Below, in pieces: positions 15,296 to 23,353 of a DNA stretch of 47,035 bases (its first letter is position 1; the number at the start of each line of letters is the position of its first letter). The notes below the pieces were generated by a model, which was not told the DNA's origin, searched no databases, and worked only from the letters and a program-made list of their open reading frames with translations. Origin of the DNA: Martinezella lusitana (GTDB lineage Bacteria > Pseudomonadota > Alphaproteobacteria > Rhizobiales > Rhizobiaceae); assembly GCF_900094565.1 (NCBI RefSeq), contig NZ_FMAF01000038.1:1-47035 (forward strand), written 5' to 3'. A program made the position numbers and the translations under genes.

Positions 15296-16897
15296 CTAGC
15301 TTCCACGTCCGTCTTCCTCAAGAGCTCTTTTGACGCGCCGAAGAATAACGGAGCGCGCCTTCCTGTCGGCGGTTTTACGCAACCGCTCCTCCAGATCGAG
15401 GACGATCGATTGATAGTCATTGTGCCAATCCGAATGGCCGACATCCTGGGGCACGAGGCGCGGGGGCGGCGTGACGCGTGCGAGCGATACGGCGGCTGTT
15501 TTCGTCAGGCTGTAGCTGTCGTCGAGCGATGGTACGATGATGGCTGTGTCTGGCTTCCCGACTAACAGACGGGATTTCAAACTGTCGCGTGCGCCAGGCT
15601 CGCCGTGAACCAGAAACAGTCCTGATCGAATCGGCTCTCTGGCTTCTATCCAAGCTCTCAATTCGCTAGCGTCGGCGTGACCGCTATAGGCATCTAGTGA
15701 TCGCACAGTCGCGCGGACGATGATTTCCTCACCCTGGATTTTAACGGTGCGCGCACCCTCTTCAAGAATTCTCCCAAGCGTGCCCGCTGCCTGGAATCCG
15801 ACCAGCAATACGGTGCCTTCATCCCGCCAGAGCCAATTCTTGAGACGATGACGAATGCGGCCGGCTTCGCACATGCCGCTGGCAGCAATGATGATATGGA
15901 AGCCGCGAATGAAATCGATTGCTTTTGATTGCTCGGCCGTTTCCGTGAAGCGCACATTTTTCGCATTCAGCGCTTTGATCAGCAGGTCGCCATTGGGGAT
16001 GGAATGTGCGTGCTGCTTGAAGATCGCCGTTGCGCGGGATGCTAGTGGAGAATCGATGATCATCGGACACCGCGATATCTCGCCCGCATCCATGAGGACG
16101 TTGAGATCGGCGAGCAATTCCTGCGTGCGTTCCACCGCAAATGATGGGATCAGCAGGGCGCCGTTGGAATGATAGGCATTGAGAAGGATCTCCCGAAGTT
16201 GCCCGCGACGGGCGACGTCCGAGACTTCGTCTCGTTCCCGATCCCCATACGTGCTTTCACAGATGACATAGTCAAAGTCCTGCGGAGCATCTGGTCGGCC
16301 CTCCAACAACTTGTGCTGCGGACCGACATCTCCAGAAAACAGAATGCGGATCGTTCCAGTTTCGGTCGCCAACTCGATCTCGACCGAGGCCGAGCCGAGC
16401 AGATGTCCGGCGTCCCAAAGCCGAAACCGCAGACCACCTTCCAATCTTTGCCATTCTTTATAGGCAACCGTTCGAAACTGCGTCATCGCGGCGCGCGCGT
16501 CTTCTGCTGTGTAAATGGGTTGCAACATGTCACGCGATCGGTGCCGGTTGCGGCGGTTCAGCTGCTCGACTTCCGATTCCTGAATGTGTCCCGAATCTTG
16601 CAGCATGATCGAACACAGATCCAAGGTAGCCGGCGTACAATGGACGGCCCCCTCGAAACCAGCTTTGACCAGTTTCGGGATGAGGCCCGAGTGATCGATG
16701 TGGGCATGGGTCAGGATGACGGAGTCAATCAGAGCCGGTTCGAACGGGAAAGGCCGGTAATTCAACTCCTTTTCGGTCTTCGAACCCTGAAACATGCCAC
16801 AATCGATCATGGTGCGAGCGCCGGCGTGCTCAAGCACGAAACACGATCCGGTGACCGATCCGGCTGCACCGTAGAAATGTAATATGGGGTCCGTCAT
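15296..16897 (-). CDS. MBL-fold beta-CASP nuclease (RNA-specific type)
   Basis: The protein is 533 aa. The metallo-beta-lactamase core starts GAAGSVTGSCFVLEHAGARTMIDCGMFQG and has the metal site HAHIDH at residues 64-69, with further motifs at DAGHLLGSASVEI, SGDVG and ESTYGDR. The beta-CASP insert includes IPSFAVERTQELL, ASGMCEAGRIRHRL and SAH-type YSGHAD. Relatives are CPSF73-like/YSH1-like exo- and endonucleases that process RNA. The start at 16897 is set by GAGGAAA upstream; a longer frame to 16963 overlaps the FixK box. That box (16950) gives an 18-base leader. It diverges from a Usp gene and is followed by a small conserved protein. RNA turnover under low oxygen is the likely theme, but the target is unknown. 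Confidence 0.92.
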   Translation of the reverse strand: MTDPILHFYGAAGSVTGSCFVLEHAGARTMIDCGMFQGSKTEKELNYRPFPFEPALIDSVILTHAHIDHSGLIPKLVKAGFEGAVHCTPATLDLCSIMLQDSGHIQESEVEQLNRRNRHRSRDMLQPIYTAEDARAAMTQFRTVAYKEWQRLEGGLRFRLWDAGHLLGSASVEIELATETGTIRILFSGDVGPQHKLLEGRPDAPQDFDYVICESTYGDRERDEVSDVARRGQLREILLNAYHSNGALLIPSFAVERTQELLADLNVLMDAGEISRCPMIIDSPLASRATAIFKQHAHSIPNGDLLIKALNAKNVRFTETAEQSKAIDFIRGFHIIIAASGMCEAGRIRHRLKNWLWRDEGTVLLVGFQAAGTLGRILEEGARTVKIQGEEIIVRATVRSLDAYSGHADASELRAWIEAREPIRSGLFLVHGEPGARDSLKSRLLVGKPDTAIIVPSLDDSYSLTKTAAVSLARVTPPPRLVPQDVGHSDWHNDYQSIVLDLEERLRKTADRKARSVILRRVKRALEEDGRGS

Positions 16898-16949
16898 CAG
16901 TTTTCCTCGTATGTGTCTCGACTTTAATGCATGCCGGATCGCCTTCGCT

Positions 16950-16963
16950 TTGATGAGGATCAA
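16950..16963. promoter_or_regulatory. FixK/FNR box shared by the nuclease operon and usp
   Basis: TTGAT-GAGG-ATCAA has perfect half-sites. It predicts transcript starts near 16915 (minus, 18 bases before the nuclease) and 16998 (plus, 28 bases before usp), so one site may drive both directions. Confidence 0.85.
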
Positions 16964-17025
16964 GGAAACGGGGATGCGATGGTGACTATCTTTGCCGACC
17001 TCCGAATGAGAAAGGCGATCCGACC

Positions 17026-17859
17026 ATGTCCATCAAAACCGTCTTGTGTATCCTCGACGTCAATCAATTTAAAAATGACTTGAAGGGCGCCGTTGACTTT
17101 TGCCAGACACATGGTGCGCACCTAACCGCGCTGATCGTTTCAATGGGTGGCACGCCTCCCCACAGCGCATACGATGCTCTCTCCATCACCAAACTCAACG
17201 AGCGACAGCGTGAAATAGATAGTCTGACCGAGAAGGCAGCCGATATCAGATCCCAGCTCAGCGGGAACATCGCATCCTTTGACGTGCAGGAAGTCTATAC
17301 GGAATTTCCCTGGGCTGACGAGGATATCGCGGACCGCGCCCTTTATGCCGATCTCGTCCTCATCGGTCCCCAGGCGGCCCGTAACGAGGAGCTTCAGCAA
17401 AGGGTAATCGATGGGGCATTGTTCCAGTCGCCGACGCCGGTACTTGTCAACGCGAGCGGCAAAACGCTGCAGTTTGCGTCAAAAGTAATCTTACTGGCTT
17501 GGGATTCGAGCGAGGAGGCTGCGCGCGCCGCGCGGCAGTCGATCGATTTGTTGCAAGCCGCCGGAAAGGTGCATGTTACGATCGTCGATCCGCTTGCCCC
17601 ACAGTCTGTCAACGGCAAGGAGCCCGGCGCGGATATCGCCGTCTTCCTCGCCCGGCATGGCGTAAACGTCGGTGTCGATTGCATTGCGAGCGGCGGCCGA
17701 CTGGTCGATGAAACGCTGCGACAACACGCGGTCGATATCGGCGCCGACATAATCGTCATGGGAGCCTACAGCCATCTACGACTGCGGGAGCGCCTTTTCG
17801 GCGGAGTGACGCGATCGATGCTGGAAGACTCGGACATTCCGCTGTTTCTTGCGCATTAG
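17026..17859 (+). CDS. Universal stress protein, tandem UspA domains
   Basis: At 277 aa it contains two Usp folds, about residues 1-140 and 148-277. The second ends with the nucleotide-binding signature GADIIVMGAYSHLRLRERLFGGVTRSMLEDSDIPLFLAH (G-2x-G-9x-G(S/T) type), suggesting ATP binding. The first domain is degenerate in this loop (ADLVLIGPQAAR). Tandem Usp proteins of this kind are typical hypoxia and stationary-phase proteins in alphaproteobacteria. The ATG follows GAGAAAGG and lies 28 bases after the predicted FixK-dependent start from the box at 16950. It diverges from the nuclease gene. The molecular function of these proteins is poorly known. Confidence 0.92.
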   Translation: MSIKTVLCILDVNQFKNDLKGAVDFCQTHGAHLTALIVSMGGTPPHSAYDALSITKLNERQREIDSLTEKAADIRSQLSGNIASFDVQEVYTEFPWADEDIADRALYADLVLIGPQAARNEELQQRVIDGALFQSPTPVLVNASGKTLQFASKVILLAWDSSEEAARAARQSIDLLQAAGKVHVTIVDPLAPQSVNGKEPGADIAVFLARHGVNVGVDCIASGGRLVDETLRQHAVDIGADIIVMGAYSHLRLRERLFGGVTRSMLEDSDIPLFLAH

Positions 17860-18128
17860 CGACAAGCGCCGACGGCTTTCTTCGATGCTTGCCCGGTATT
17901 TCTCAATCACCAGCGACCTCTCCGACAGATAGACCGCAAGAGACTAGGTAGCGATCGACCGTCGGCAGAGCTGCGACAACCCATCTCCCCTAGTCCCGGC
18001 GCAGAGGGCCTGGATCCACACTCGCCTGCTAGTCATGACGGAGCCCCGCCAGACTGGGGTGTGAGCCTCAATCAATATCGTCTTCCTTCTTGAATGGCAT
18101 TCAACACTGGCACGACGGTTCCAGCCCA
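17860..18128. other. Intergenic stretch without a supported gene
   Basis: No FixK box, ribosome site or recognisable product is seen here. It marks the left edge of the scar region that contains the truncated gene, the toxin-antitoxin pair and the transposase fragment. Confidence 0.5.
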
Positions 18129-18953
18129 TCAACAGGGGCCTGGCCGACGCTGCTCCGTGCCAACACATTGCCATTTCGAATTTGCGTCATCCTCATCGCC
18201 ATCGCTATGACCTCCGACGTGGCGCTCCCAGTAGCCGCCGCCCTTACCGGCGCCAATGCCAGGATTGTCCCAGGTGTTATCTTGAGGTCTGTAGCGACCT
18301 GACTTATCAGACGCGCCAAACAGTATCTGAAATATATTGAGCTTCGGCTCATTGAGCGTCATTGCGACGAAAATCCGGAAATGACCGATTTCATCGGCCG
18401 TATATTCGCGATCGAGTTCATATCGGACATACAGTCCGTCAAGGACATCACCGGTTTCTTGAAGGAACAGTACCCGGCTGAGAGTTTGGTTGAGCGAGGA
18501 AAAGCCCGTTGAGATCACAAACTGAATGTCATCGCCCCAACGAGAGAAGAAACTGGCCTGTTCGGCTTCCGAAAGCACAATCCCAAGAGATTGAGAGCGG
18601 GTTGCAAACCCGTCGACAGCGTCTAGAGCGATGCGAATACGTTCGCGGTCCATAATCTCGCACCCCGCAAAACCTTCTTCTTTGGTGAAGCCGATCAACG
18701 TGGTTTCCTCGGTCACTGTCAAATCGGGATTGGTGAGGAACACAAAAATCTCCGGCTTGGGCAAAACCTGCCCATCCGGCGTTGTCAGATCAGGGAGGGT
18801 GGAGTGGACGTCAGATTTAAATTTCTTATAGATCGCTTTCTTTTGCTCGGCTGAGTCGTTTGCGCCGGCCATGAAACCGATGGCAAAGGAGCGGATTGGG
18901 GGGCTCCCACTTTGGCCCTGCCCCTCAAGTTCAATATTGGGCTTGAGGAATAG
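18129..18953 (-). pseudogene. 5'-truncated gene, unrecognised product (possible nuclease-like defence protein)
   Basis: The minus-strand frame gives 247 aa from the ATG at 18872, but it continues upstream with protein-like sequence (PNIELEGQGQSGSPPIRSFAIGF) to a TGA at 18954-18956 without any start codon. The natural N-terminus therefore seems to have been lost at about 18954, next to the toxin-antitoxin promoter. The remaining part includes KPEIFVFLTNPDLTVTEETTLIGF, CEIMDRERIRIALD and SRWGDDIQFVISTGF. I associate this pattern with restriction- or nuclease-like N-terminal domains of defence proteins, but I cannot name a family. The low-complexity tail after about residue 195 may be out of frame. 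It is probably non-functional. Confidence 0.5.
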
Positions 18954-18956
18954 TCA

Positions 18957-18972
18957 AATAATTCGTATTATT
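18957..18972. promoter_or_regulatory. Inverted repeat, candidate antitoxin operator
   Basis: AATAAT-tcgt-ATTATT is a perfect 6-bp inverted repeat located 25 bp before the antitoxin start codon. Phd/YefM-type antitoxins bind such palindromes to repress their own operon. Operator function is inferred. Confidence 0.5.
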
Positions 18973-18997
18973 CGCTTAAGTCATAGGAGGCGCTTTT

Positions 18998-19255
18998 ATG
19001 CAGAAATTTTCGACAGTGGAATTATTGCGCGATATCAAGACCGTTACCATGGCGGCGGACCGCCAGCCAGTGGCCATCACGCAGCACAGAAAGGCGCGCT
19101 ACGTTCTCATGACCTATGAGGACTTTGCCGCGATGAAAGAAAACAGCGATCCGCGCCGGGTTTTCGGCCCTGGCGAGACACCGACAGAACTGGCTGAATT
19201 GATCGTTCCGGAACTTGACCGGCTAATCGCGGAGGGTAAGTCTGGCGATGAGTGA
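18998..19255 (+). CDS. Phd/YefM-type antitoxin
   Basis: This 85-aa protein has the Phd/YefM fold pattern: an N-terminal strand-helix FSTVELLRDIKTVTMAA, then RQPVAITQHRKARYVLMTYEDFAAM, and a variable C-terminal tail (DPRRVFGPGETPTELAELIVPELDRLI) that would bind the toxin. AGGAGG lies 9 bases before the ATG. The gene overlaps the start of the next gene by 8 bp, as in most type II toxin-antitoxin operons. An AT-rich inverted repeat upstream (18957-18972) is a likely operator. No FixK box is present, so the pair is outside the low-oxygen regulon and is probably a plasmid or island maintenance cassette. Confidence 0.88.
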   Translation: MQKFSTVELLRDIKTVTMAADRQPVAITQHRKARYVLMTYEDFAAMKENSDPRRVFGPGETPTELAELIVPELDRLIAEGKSGDE

Positions 19256-19667
19256 CAATCGCATGCCACCCAACGGTTCAGTCTTCCAGTATCCCTACCT
19301 GTGGAAATGGCAGCAAGACCGCGGGGAAACAGAAGGTCGCAAGGAGCGTCCAGTGTGCATGATGCTCGCTATCCCACGCGGGAAGCAGACGCATTTGATC
19401 CTTCTGGCAATATCAGGAACACCACCTCGCAGCGATCAGACCGCGCTGGAAATCCCGGCTCTCGAGCGCCGTCGTTCAGGTTTGCGCGAGTGGAAAGACG
19501 GCTGGATTACGGTTTCCGAATACAATTATGATGTGGCGGAAACCTCGTTTTACTACGATCCGAATGCCGAAATTTTGGGGCAGTTCAGCAAGGCGTTCTT
19601 GGGAAAGGTTGCGGAGGCTGCCAAACCATTCATCACGCAGAAGAGCGCGCAGATCAAGCGGCGTTGA
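19248..19667 (+). CDS. PemK/MazF-like toxin candidate
   Basis: The protein is 139 aa and translationally coupled to the antitoxin (8-bp overlap). It has features compatible with the PemK/MazF superfamily: an early G-x-V-F-x-Y-P-Y-L segment, a GRKERPVCMMLAI strand with the conserved RPV, a THLILLAISGTPPRSDQTALEIP stretch resembling the MazF core, and a later W-containing segment. Family members are ribosome-independent or ribosome-dependent mRNA endonucleases. Similarity is weak outside the RPV region and it is longer than classical MazF (about 110 aa), so the enzyme type is not certain. Its position as second gene in the pair strongly supports a toxin role. Confidence 0.7.
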   Translation: MSDNRMPPNGSVFQYPYLWKWQQDRGETEGRKERPVCMMLAIPRGKQTHLILLAISGTPPRSDQTALEIPALERRRSGLREWKDGWITVSEYNYDVAETSFYYDPNAEILGQFSKAFLGKVAEAAKPFITQKSAQIKRR

Positions 19668-19773
19668 TGTGCCGTCATTCGCAGCTGACCGGTCTTTGAA
19701 ACCTCGCAACGTGTCGCCGATCGGCTCCGTGACCTTAGCGGCTTGACGCTTGAGATCGTTTGTTGGATGTCAT

Positions 19774-20196
19774 TCATGGCGACGCCGAGAGATGCGGCAG
19801 AGCTTCAGGCCGGGTTTTTACGAGGAACCCGACCGCCTTCGAAGGGCTCCCCTTGCGCGCCATATGCGCCAACTTATACGCCGCCTCGCTAACGTTGACT
19901 CGCAATGCGCCGGCGATGTCCCCCAGCCAGTCCGCCGAGCCGCGCAATCGCTTCAAAAGAGCAACATCGGAAATCGCGGCCACATCATTCGGGCCCGCCC
20001 AAGCGGCCGCAGAGCGTAAGCTCATGCCGCCAGGCCCATAAGCCAATGCCAGCCGCAGCAAGGTCGCGGCGTCACCAACCCCGCGTCGTCGCACAAGCGC
20101 CTTGGATGTACGCGCTGTCGTGCCGAGATCGATGACGTGCTCCAGCTTCGATAGCAGTCTGGACCAATCGGGGTCGATGGAATCAGTCGTTCGCAT
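19774..20196 (-). pseudogene. N-terminal fragment of an IS4-type transposase
   Basis: The frame encodes 140 aa. The first 95 or so residues (DPDWSRLLSKLEHVIDLGTTARTSKALVRRRGVGDAATLLRLALAYGPGGMSLRSAAAWAG...DVALLKRLRGSADWLGDIAGAL) match the N-terminal part of IS4-family transposases common in Rhizobiales. The DDE catalytic core that should follow is absent. After GALRVNVS the sequence changes to SEAAYKLAHMARKGSPSKAVGFLVKTRPEALPHLSASP, unlike a transposase, so the gene is truncated and fused to unrelated sequence. It marks an old insertion or deletion between the toxin-antitoxin pair and hsp20. Not functional. Confidence 0.8.
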
Positions 20197-20339
20197 CCAC
20201 CTTATGAATCACAGACAGATTCGCCCCGTCCAGCCCTTAAGTTAGCGCATATGGGGCGAGCCCCTCCCTTCCTGTGCCGCCGGCCCCCTTGATAACCCAC
20301 AGCTGAGCCGCGACGGACACCGGATTGAGGCCAGATGGG

Positions 20340-20846
20340 TTAGCCTGCCTTGATCGCAATTTTCCGGTCATTCTTCTGCGCATTGGCTGTCTTCGGCAGA
20401 ACGACCTTCAAAACACCATTTGCGAAGTAGGCATCGATCTTCTCGGCATCGACGCCGTCGGGAAGCTGGAGGCTGCGCTGGAACGATCCATAGCGCCGTT
20501 CGGAGAGGTAGTATTCCTTCTCCTTTTCCTCCTTGCTTTCATGCTTTTCGCCTTTGACCGTCAGGATGCCGTCCGCGAGCGTCAGTTCCACGTCCTTCGC
20601 ATCGATACCTGGAAGCTCTGCCGTGAGCTTATAGGCCTTATCGGACTCGACGAAGTCGATGGCCGGCATGCCACGTGCGAAAGCATTCGGGAAACGTGCG
20701 AGTGTGCAATCGAAAAAGCCAGGGGTTAAGTCATTGAAGACGCGATCAATTTCCGATCGCAGGCTCTCGAATGGCGCCCAGCGCTCCATAGCGGGTGCCG
20801 CCTTCTTCTCCGTGCTCACAGGGAACTTCCTTGCCATATCGGCCAT
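20340..20846 (-). CDS. Small heat shock protein, Hsp20 family
   Basis: At 168 aa it has an alpha-crystallin domain at about residues 55-150, with PAIDFVESDKAYKLTAELPGIDAKDVELTLADGILTVKGEKHESKEEKEKEYYLSERRYGSFQRSLQLPDGVD and the conserved C-terminal-side A-x-x-x-NGVLKVVLPK motif. It forms oligomers that hold unfolding proteins. The sequence resembles the IbpA-like class often found in plasmid-borne stress clusters. ATG 20846 is chosen because AGGAGA is 7-8 bases upstream; a longer frame begins at 20876. A perfect FixK box at 20961-20974 predicts a minus-strand transcript with an 80-base leader. The divergent usp gene has its own box at 21066. Confidence 0.94.
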   Translation of the reverse strand: MADMARKFPVSTEKKAAPAMERWAPFESLRSEIDRVFNDLTPGFFDCTLARFPNAFARGMPAIDFVESDKAYKLTAELPGIDAKDVELTLADGILTVKGEKHESKEEKEKEYYLSERRYGSFQRSLQLPDGVDAEKIDAYFANGVLKVVLPKTANAQKNDRKIAIKAG

Positions 20847-20960
20847 ATCATTTCTCCTCTTCGTTGCGAGGACCATTGGAGTACGACCTTGCCCCGGCCC
20901 TTTTCCAAATCGTCTTTGCAGGACGCGATATCATCAAAGACGGTGTTGCGACGCTGTTCA

Positions 20961-20974
20961 TTGATCAGCATCAA
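20961..20974 (-). promoter_or_regulatory. FixK/FNR box for hsp20
   Basis: TTGAT-CAGC-ATCAA has perfect half-sites. Read to the left it predicts a transcript start near 20926, 80 bases before hsp20. Confidence 0.8.
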
Positions 20975-21065
20975 AATGGCGCGCTGTCGCGCGTCCCGAG
21001 GCGATCGCGATCGTCATCTTGCCGGTCATGAAATCGATCGGCGCCCCCTTCGGGGCCGGACAACC

Positions 21066-21079
21066 TTGATCTTCATCAA
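21066..21079 (+). promoter_or_regulatory. FixK/FNR box for the second tandem usp gene
   Basis: TTGAT-CTTC-ATCAA has perfect half-sites. It predicts a transcript start near 21114, 21 bases before the ATG at 21135. Confidence 0.88.
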
Positions 21080-21134
21080 AGCGGCGGTGGGGCAGCGACG
21101 CGATCATTATGTCAGCCTGTTGGAGGACACTGAC

Positions 21135-21956
21135 ATGAAACCGCAATTCCATCTGCCATTGATCACCTATCCCAGTGCCAGTTCGCTTTCCGTGGTTCAA
21201 AACGCAGTCGACTTGGCGCGACATCAAAAAGCAGATCTCACCGCGAGCGTTCTGCAGATCAAGACGCCGCTCGTCGGACAATCATCCCCATGGGTGGACG
21301 ACGTTGAACGATTGAGTTCGCAGGCAAAGCGCTTCAGCCGCGACAGCGGTGTCGCATTGAGCGAAGCAGTGTGCGACTACGCCAACAAAGCAGACATAAG
21401 GGCCGTCATTCAGACATTCGAAGCGTCGGAGCCGCTGATCCCGGATACTCTGGTGGAAATCTCGCGCGCTTATGATCTCTCAATCGTCGAAGCGTCCGAG
21501 ACCATGATGCCTTTGCTTGAGAACCTTCTGTTCGAAAGCGGCCGACCTCTCGTCCTGTTCCCTGCAAACCATGTTTGTAGCCGGATCGATACCGTAGCAA
21601 TCGCCTGGGATGGGAGCGCGCCGCTGTCAACTGCGTTGACCGGTGCCAGATTATTCCTGGAAAGTGCTTCGAAGATCATCTTGATCTCGATCACCAACGA
21701 GGCTCCAATGAACGAGAAGGCTCGGGACCGATACGCGAATGTCCTTCGCAACAGCGGCCTGGATGTCGAAGTTGTCGTTGCTCGTGCAAATGGCGAAGAG
21801 GTAGCCGTTGCTATCCAATCGGCCGCCAGAGCCCTTCACGCGGATCTGCTTGTCGCCGGTGCCTACGGGCATTCCAAAATGCGTGAATTGGTCCTTGGCG
21901 GCGTCACCCGATCATTGCTGGCCGATCTCGAAATGCCGGTTCTTGTCGCTCACTGA
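21135..21956 (+). CDS. Universal stress protein, tandem UspA domains
   Basis: The protein is 273 aa with two Usp domains. The second ends HADLLVAGAYGHSKMRELVLGGVTRSLLADLEMPVLVAH, an intact G-2x-G-9x-G(T) nucleotide-binding loop. The first domain ends SEPLIPDTLVEISRAYDLSIVEASETMMPLLENLLFESGRPLVLFP, degenerate in that loop. The ATG is chosen from GGAGG 8 bases upstream and the FixK box 56 bases upstream; the reading frame is open to 20889, but that part overlaps the promoter. It is similar in architecture to the gene at 17026, so the window has two such proteins plus a single-domain one at 34334. Its biochemical activity is unknown; induction at low oxygen is likely. Confidence 0.92.
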   Translation: MKPQFHLPLITYPSASSLSVVQNAVDLARHQKADLTASVLQIKTPLVGQSSPWVDDVERLSSQAKRFSRDSGVALSEAVCDYANKADIRAVIQTFEASEPLIPDTLVEISRAYDLSIVEASETMMPLLENLLFESGRPLVLFPANHVCSRIDTVAIAWDGSAPLSTALTGARLFLESASKIILISITNEAPMNEKARDRYANVLRNSGLDVEVVVARANGEEVAVAIQSAARALHADLLVAGAYGHSKMRELVLGGVTRSLLADLEMPVLVAH

Positions 21957-22109
21957 TCAAGCAATGGAAGGTCGGTAAGGCGTTTATTCCTCCATGCCGG
22001 CCTGGCGCGCGGATTGCCGGTAGGTGGGCAGGGAATTGCTCCGTCGCAGCCAGCTTGACGCTTGGCACTCAACCCATTCCCGCAGCCAACGCGTTCAGAC
22101 GATCGCCTG

Positions 22110-22123
22110 TTGACAAAGGTCAA
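22110..22123 (+). promoter_or_regulatory. FixK/FNR box of the ABC exporter operon
   Basis: TTGAC-AAAG-GTCAA. It predicts a transcript start near 22158, 14 bases before the ATG of the membrane fusion protein gene. Confidence 0.75.
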
Positions 22124-22171
22124 GGCGCGCGCGCCGTGCAATGGTTAGCAAGGCATCAGAGGTGAACGCTG

Positions 22172-23353
22172 ATGCCAACTGAAACTGACGAAACCACCAA
22201 AAACTCCGCGGAGAAATCGATTGAACCCGCCGTCAACAAAGCGGAGGGGATCGATCGACAGAGGGATATCGCGACGATGAAGATCGCACCCGCCCCCGAT
22301 GGATCACCGCATGATCCAATCACTGGACGAGCTGCAGATCATAGGGCTGGAGAGCGAATGCGTCGAAACCGTCGCTTGGCTGGGGGTGTCGCGATCATCG
22401 TTGCAATGGCCGGTTTAGGCTTCTGGTATCGGCAGCCGCTCCAAAATGCCCTATTCGGCCCCTCCCTCGCAGTTGACCACATCACGATCTCCGGCAATAT
22501 CGAAGCACATCAGAGCGTCCTGAGTTTTACCCAAGTACAGGCTCCGATCATTGAGCTTCCTTTCGACGAAGGGGCGCGTGTCGAGGCCGGCACGGTGCTC
22601 GCACGGATCGACGACCGTCTTTATCGACAGCAGCTGGCAATAGACCACACCAATCTCAACGTCGCAATTGCCCAGGTCAGCGTCAACCAAAGTAATCTCT
22701 CGGCTGCCCAGCATAGCGTTGTGAGCGACACATTCGATCTTGCCGAGAAACAGCGCGACTTCGCTCGCGCGGAAACTCTGGCAAAGAGTGACGTTGTCTC
22801 GCAGCAGACACGAGATCTCGCATTGACCGCGCAACAGCAATCTTCAGCGCTTCTTGCGCACGATCAAGCCCTGGTCGGGGTGGCAGAAGCCAACGTCCGG
22901 CTCGCTACGGAAAGCGTCGCGACAGCTGAAGCGAGGATCAAGCTGGACGAAATGACTCTAGCCTACGCCACGCTTCGCGCCCCTTTCACCGGGGTTGTCG
23001 CCGTTCGCGAAGCCGAACTCGGTCAACTTGCCGCTCCGGGCGTCGCCATCCTCACACTTGATGACCTCGATCACATCTGGCTTCGCGCTTATGTGAACGG
23101 CCCCGATATTGGCAAGGTGCGGCTGGGTGAAGCGGTGGACGTCGTCACCGATACCTATCCTGCTAAAATCTATAAGGGCCGAATTAGCTTCATCTCCCCG
23201 CAGGCTGAGTTCACGCCGAAAACCGTCGAGACCCACGCCGAACGCATCACGCTTGTCTACCGGATCCGCATCGAGATCGACAACCCGACACATGAATTGC
23301 TGCCAGGCATGCCGGCCGATGCGACCATTTCTCTCCTGGCGTCAGGCCAATGA
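22172..23353 (+). CDS. HlyD-family membrane fusion (adaptor) protein
   Basis: This 393-aa protein has a long polar N-terminal extension (about 65 residues), one membrane span at about 70-86 (LAGGVAIIVAMAGLGFWY), then a lipoyl/barrel-sandwich domain (DHITISGNIEAHQSVLSFTQVQAPIIELPFDEGARVEAGTVLARIDDRLYRQQL), a coiled-coil region (about 150-265), and the second half of the lipoyl fold (TLRAPFTGVVAVREAELGQLAAPGVAILTLDDLDHIWLRAYV). It is the periplasmic adaptor of an ABC exporter. It is first of a five-gene operon arranged like E. coli ybhGFSR, and overlaps the next gene by 4 bp (ATGA type). A FixK box at 22110 is directly upstream. The substrate is unknown. Confidence 0.93.
   Translation: MPTETDETTKNSAEKSIEPAVNKAEGIDRQRDIATMKIAPAPDGSPHDPITGRAADHRAGERMRRNRRLAGGVAIIVAMAGLGFWYRQPLQNALFGPSLAVDHITISGNIEAHQSVLSFTQVQAPIIELPFDEGARVEAGTVLARIDDRLYRQQLAIDHTNLNVAIAQVSVNQSNLSAAQHSVVSDTFDLAEKQRDFARAETLAKSDVVSQQTRDLALTAQQQSSALLAHDQALVGVAEANVRLATESVATAEARIKLDEMTLAYATLRAPFTGVVAVREAELGQLAAPGVAILTLDDLDHIWLRAYVNGPDIGKVRLGEAVDVVTDTYPAKIYKGRISFISPQAEFTPKTVETHAERITLVYRIRIEIDNPTHELLPGMPADATISLLASGQ

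Noticed and set aside
17944..18174. 76-codon minus-strand frame in the gap after usp
   Set aside because: No ribosome site, no family pattern, and it overlaps the end of the truncated gene.
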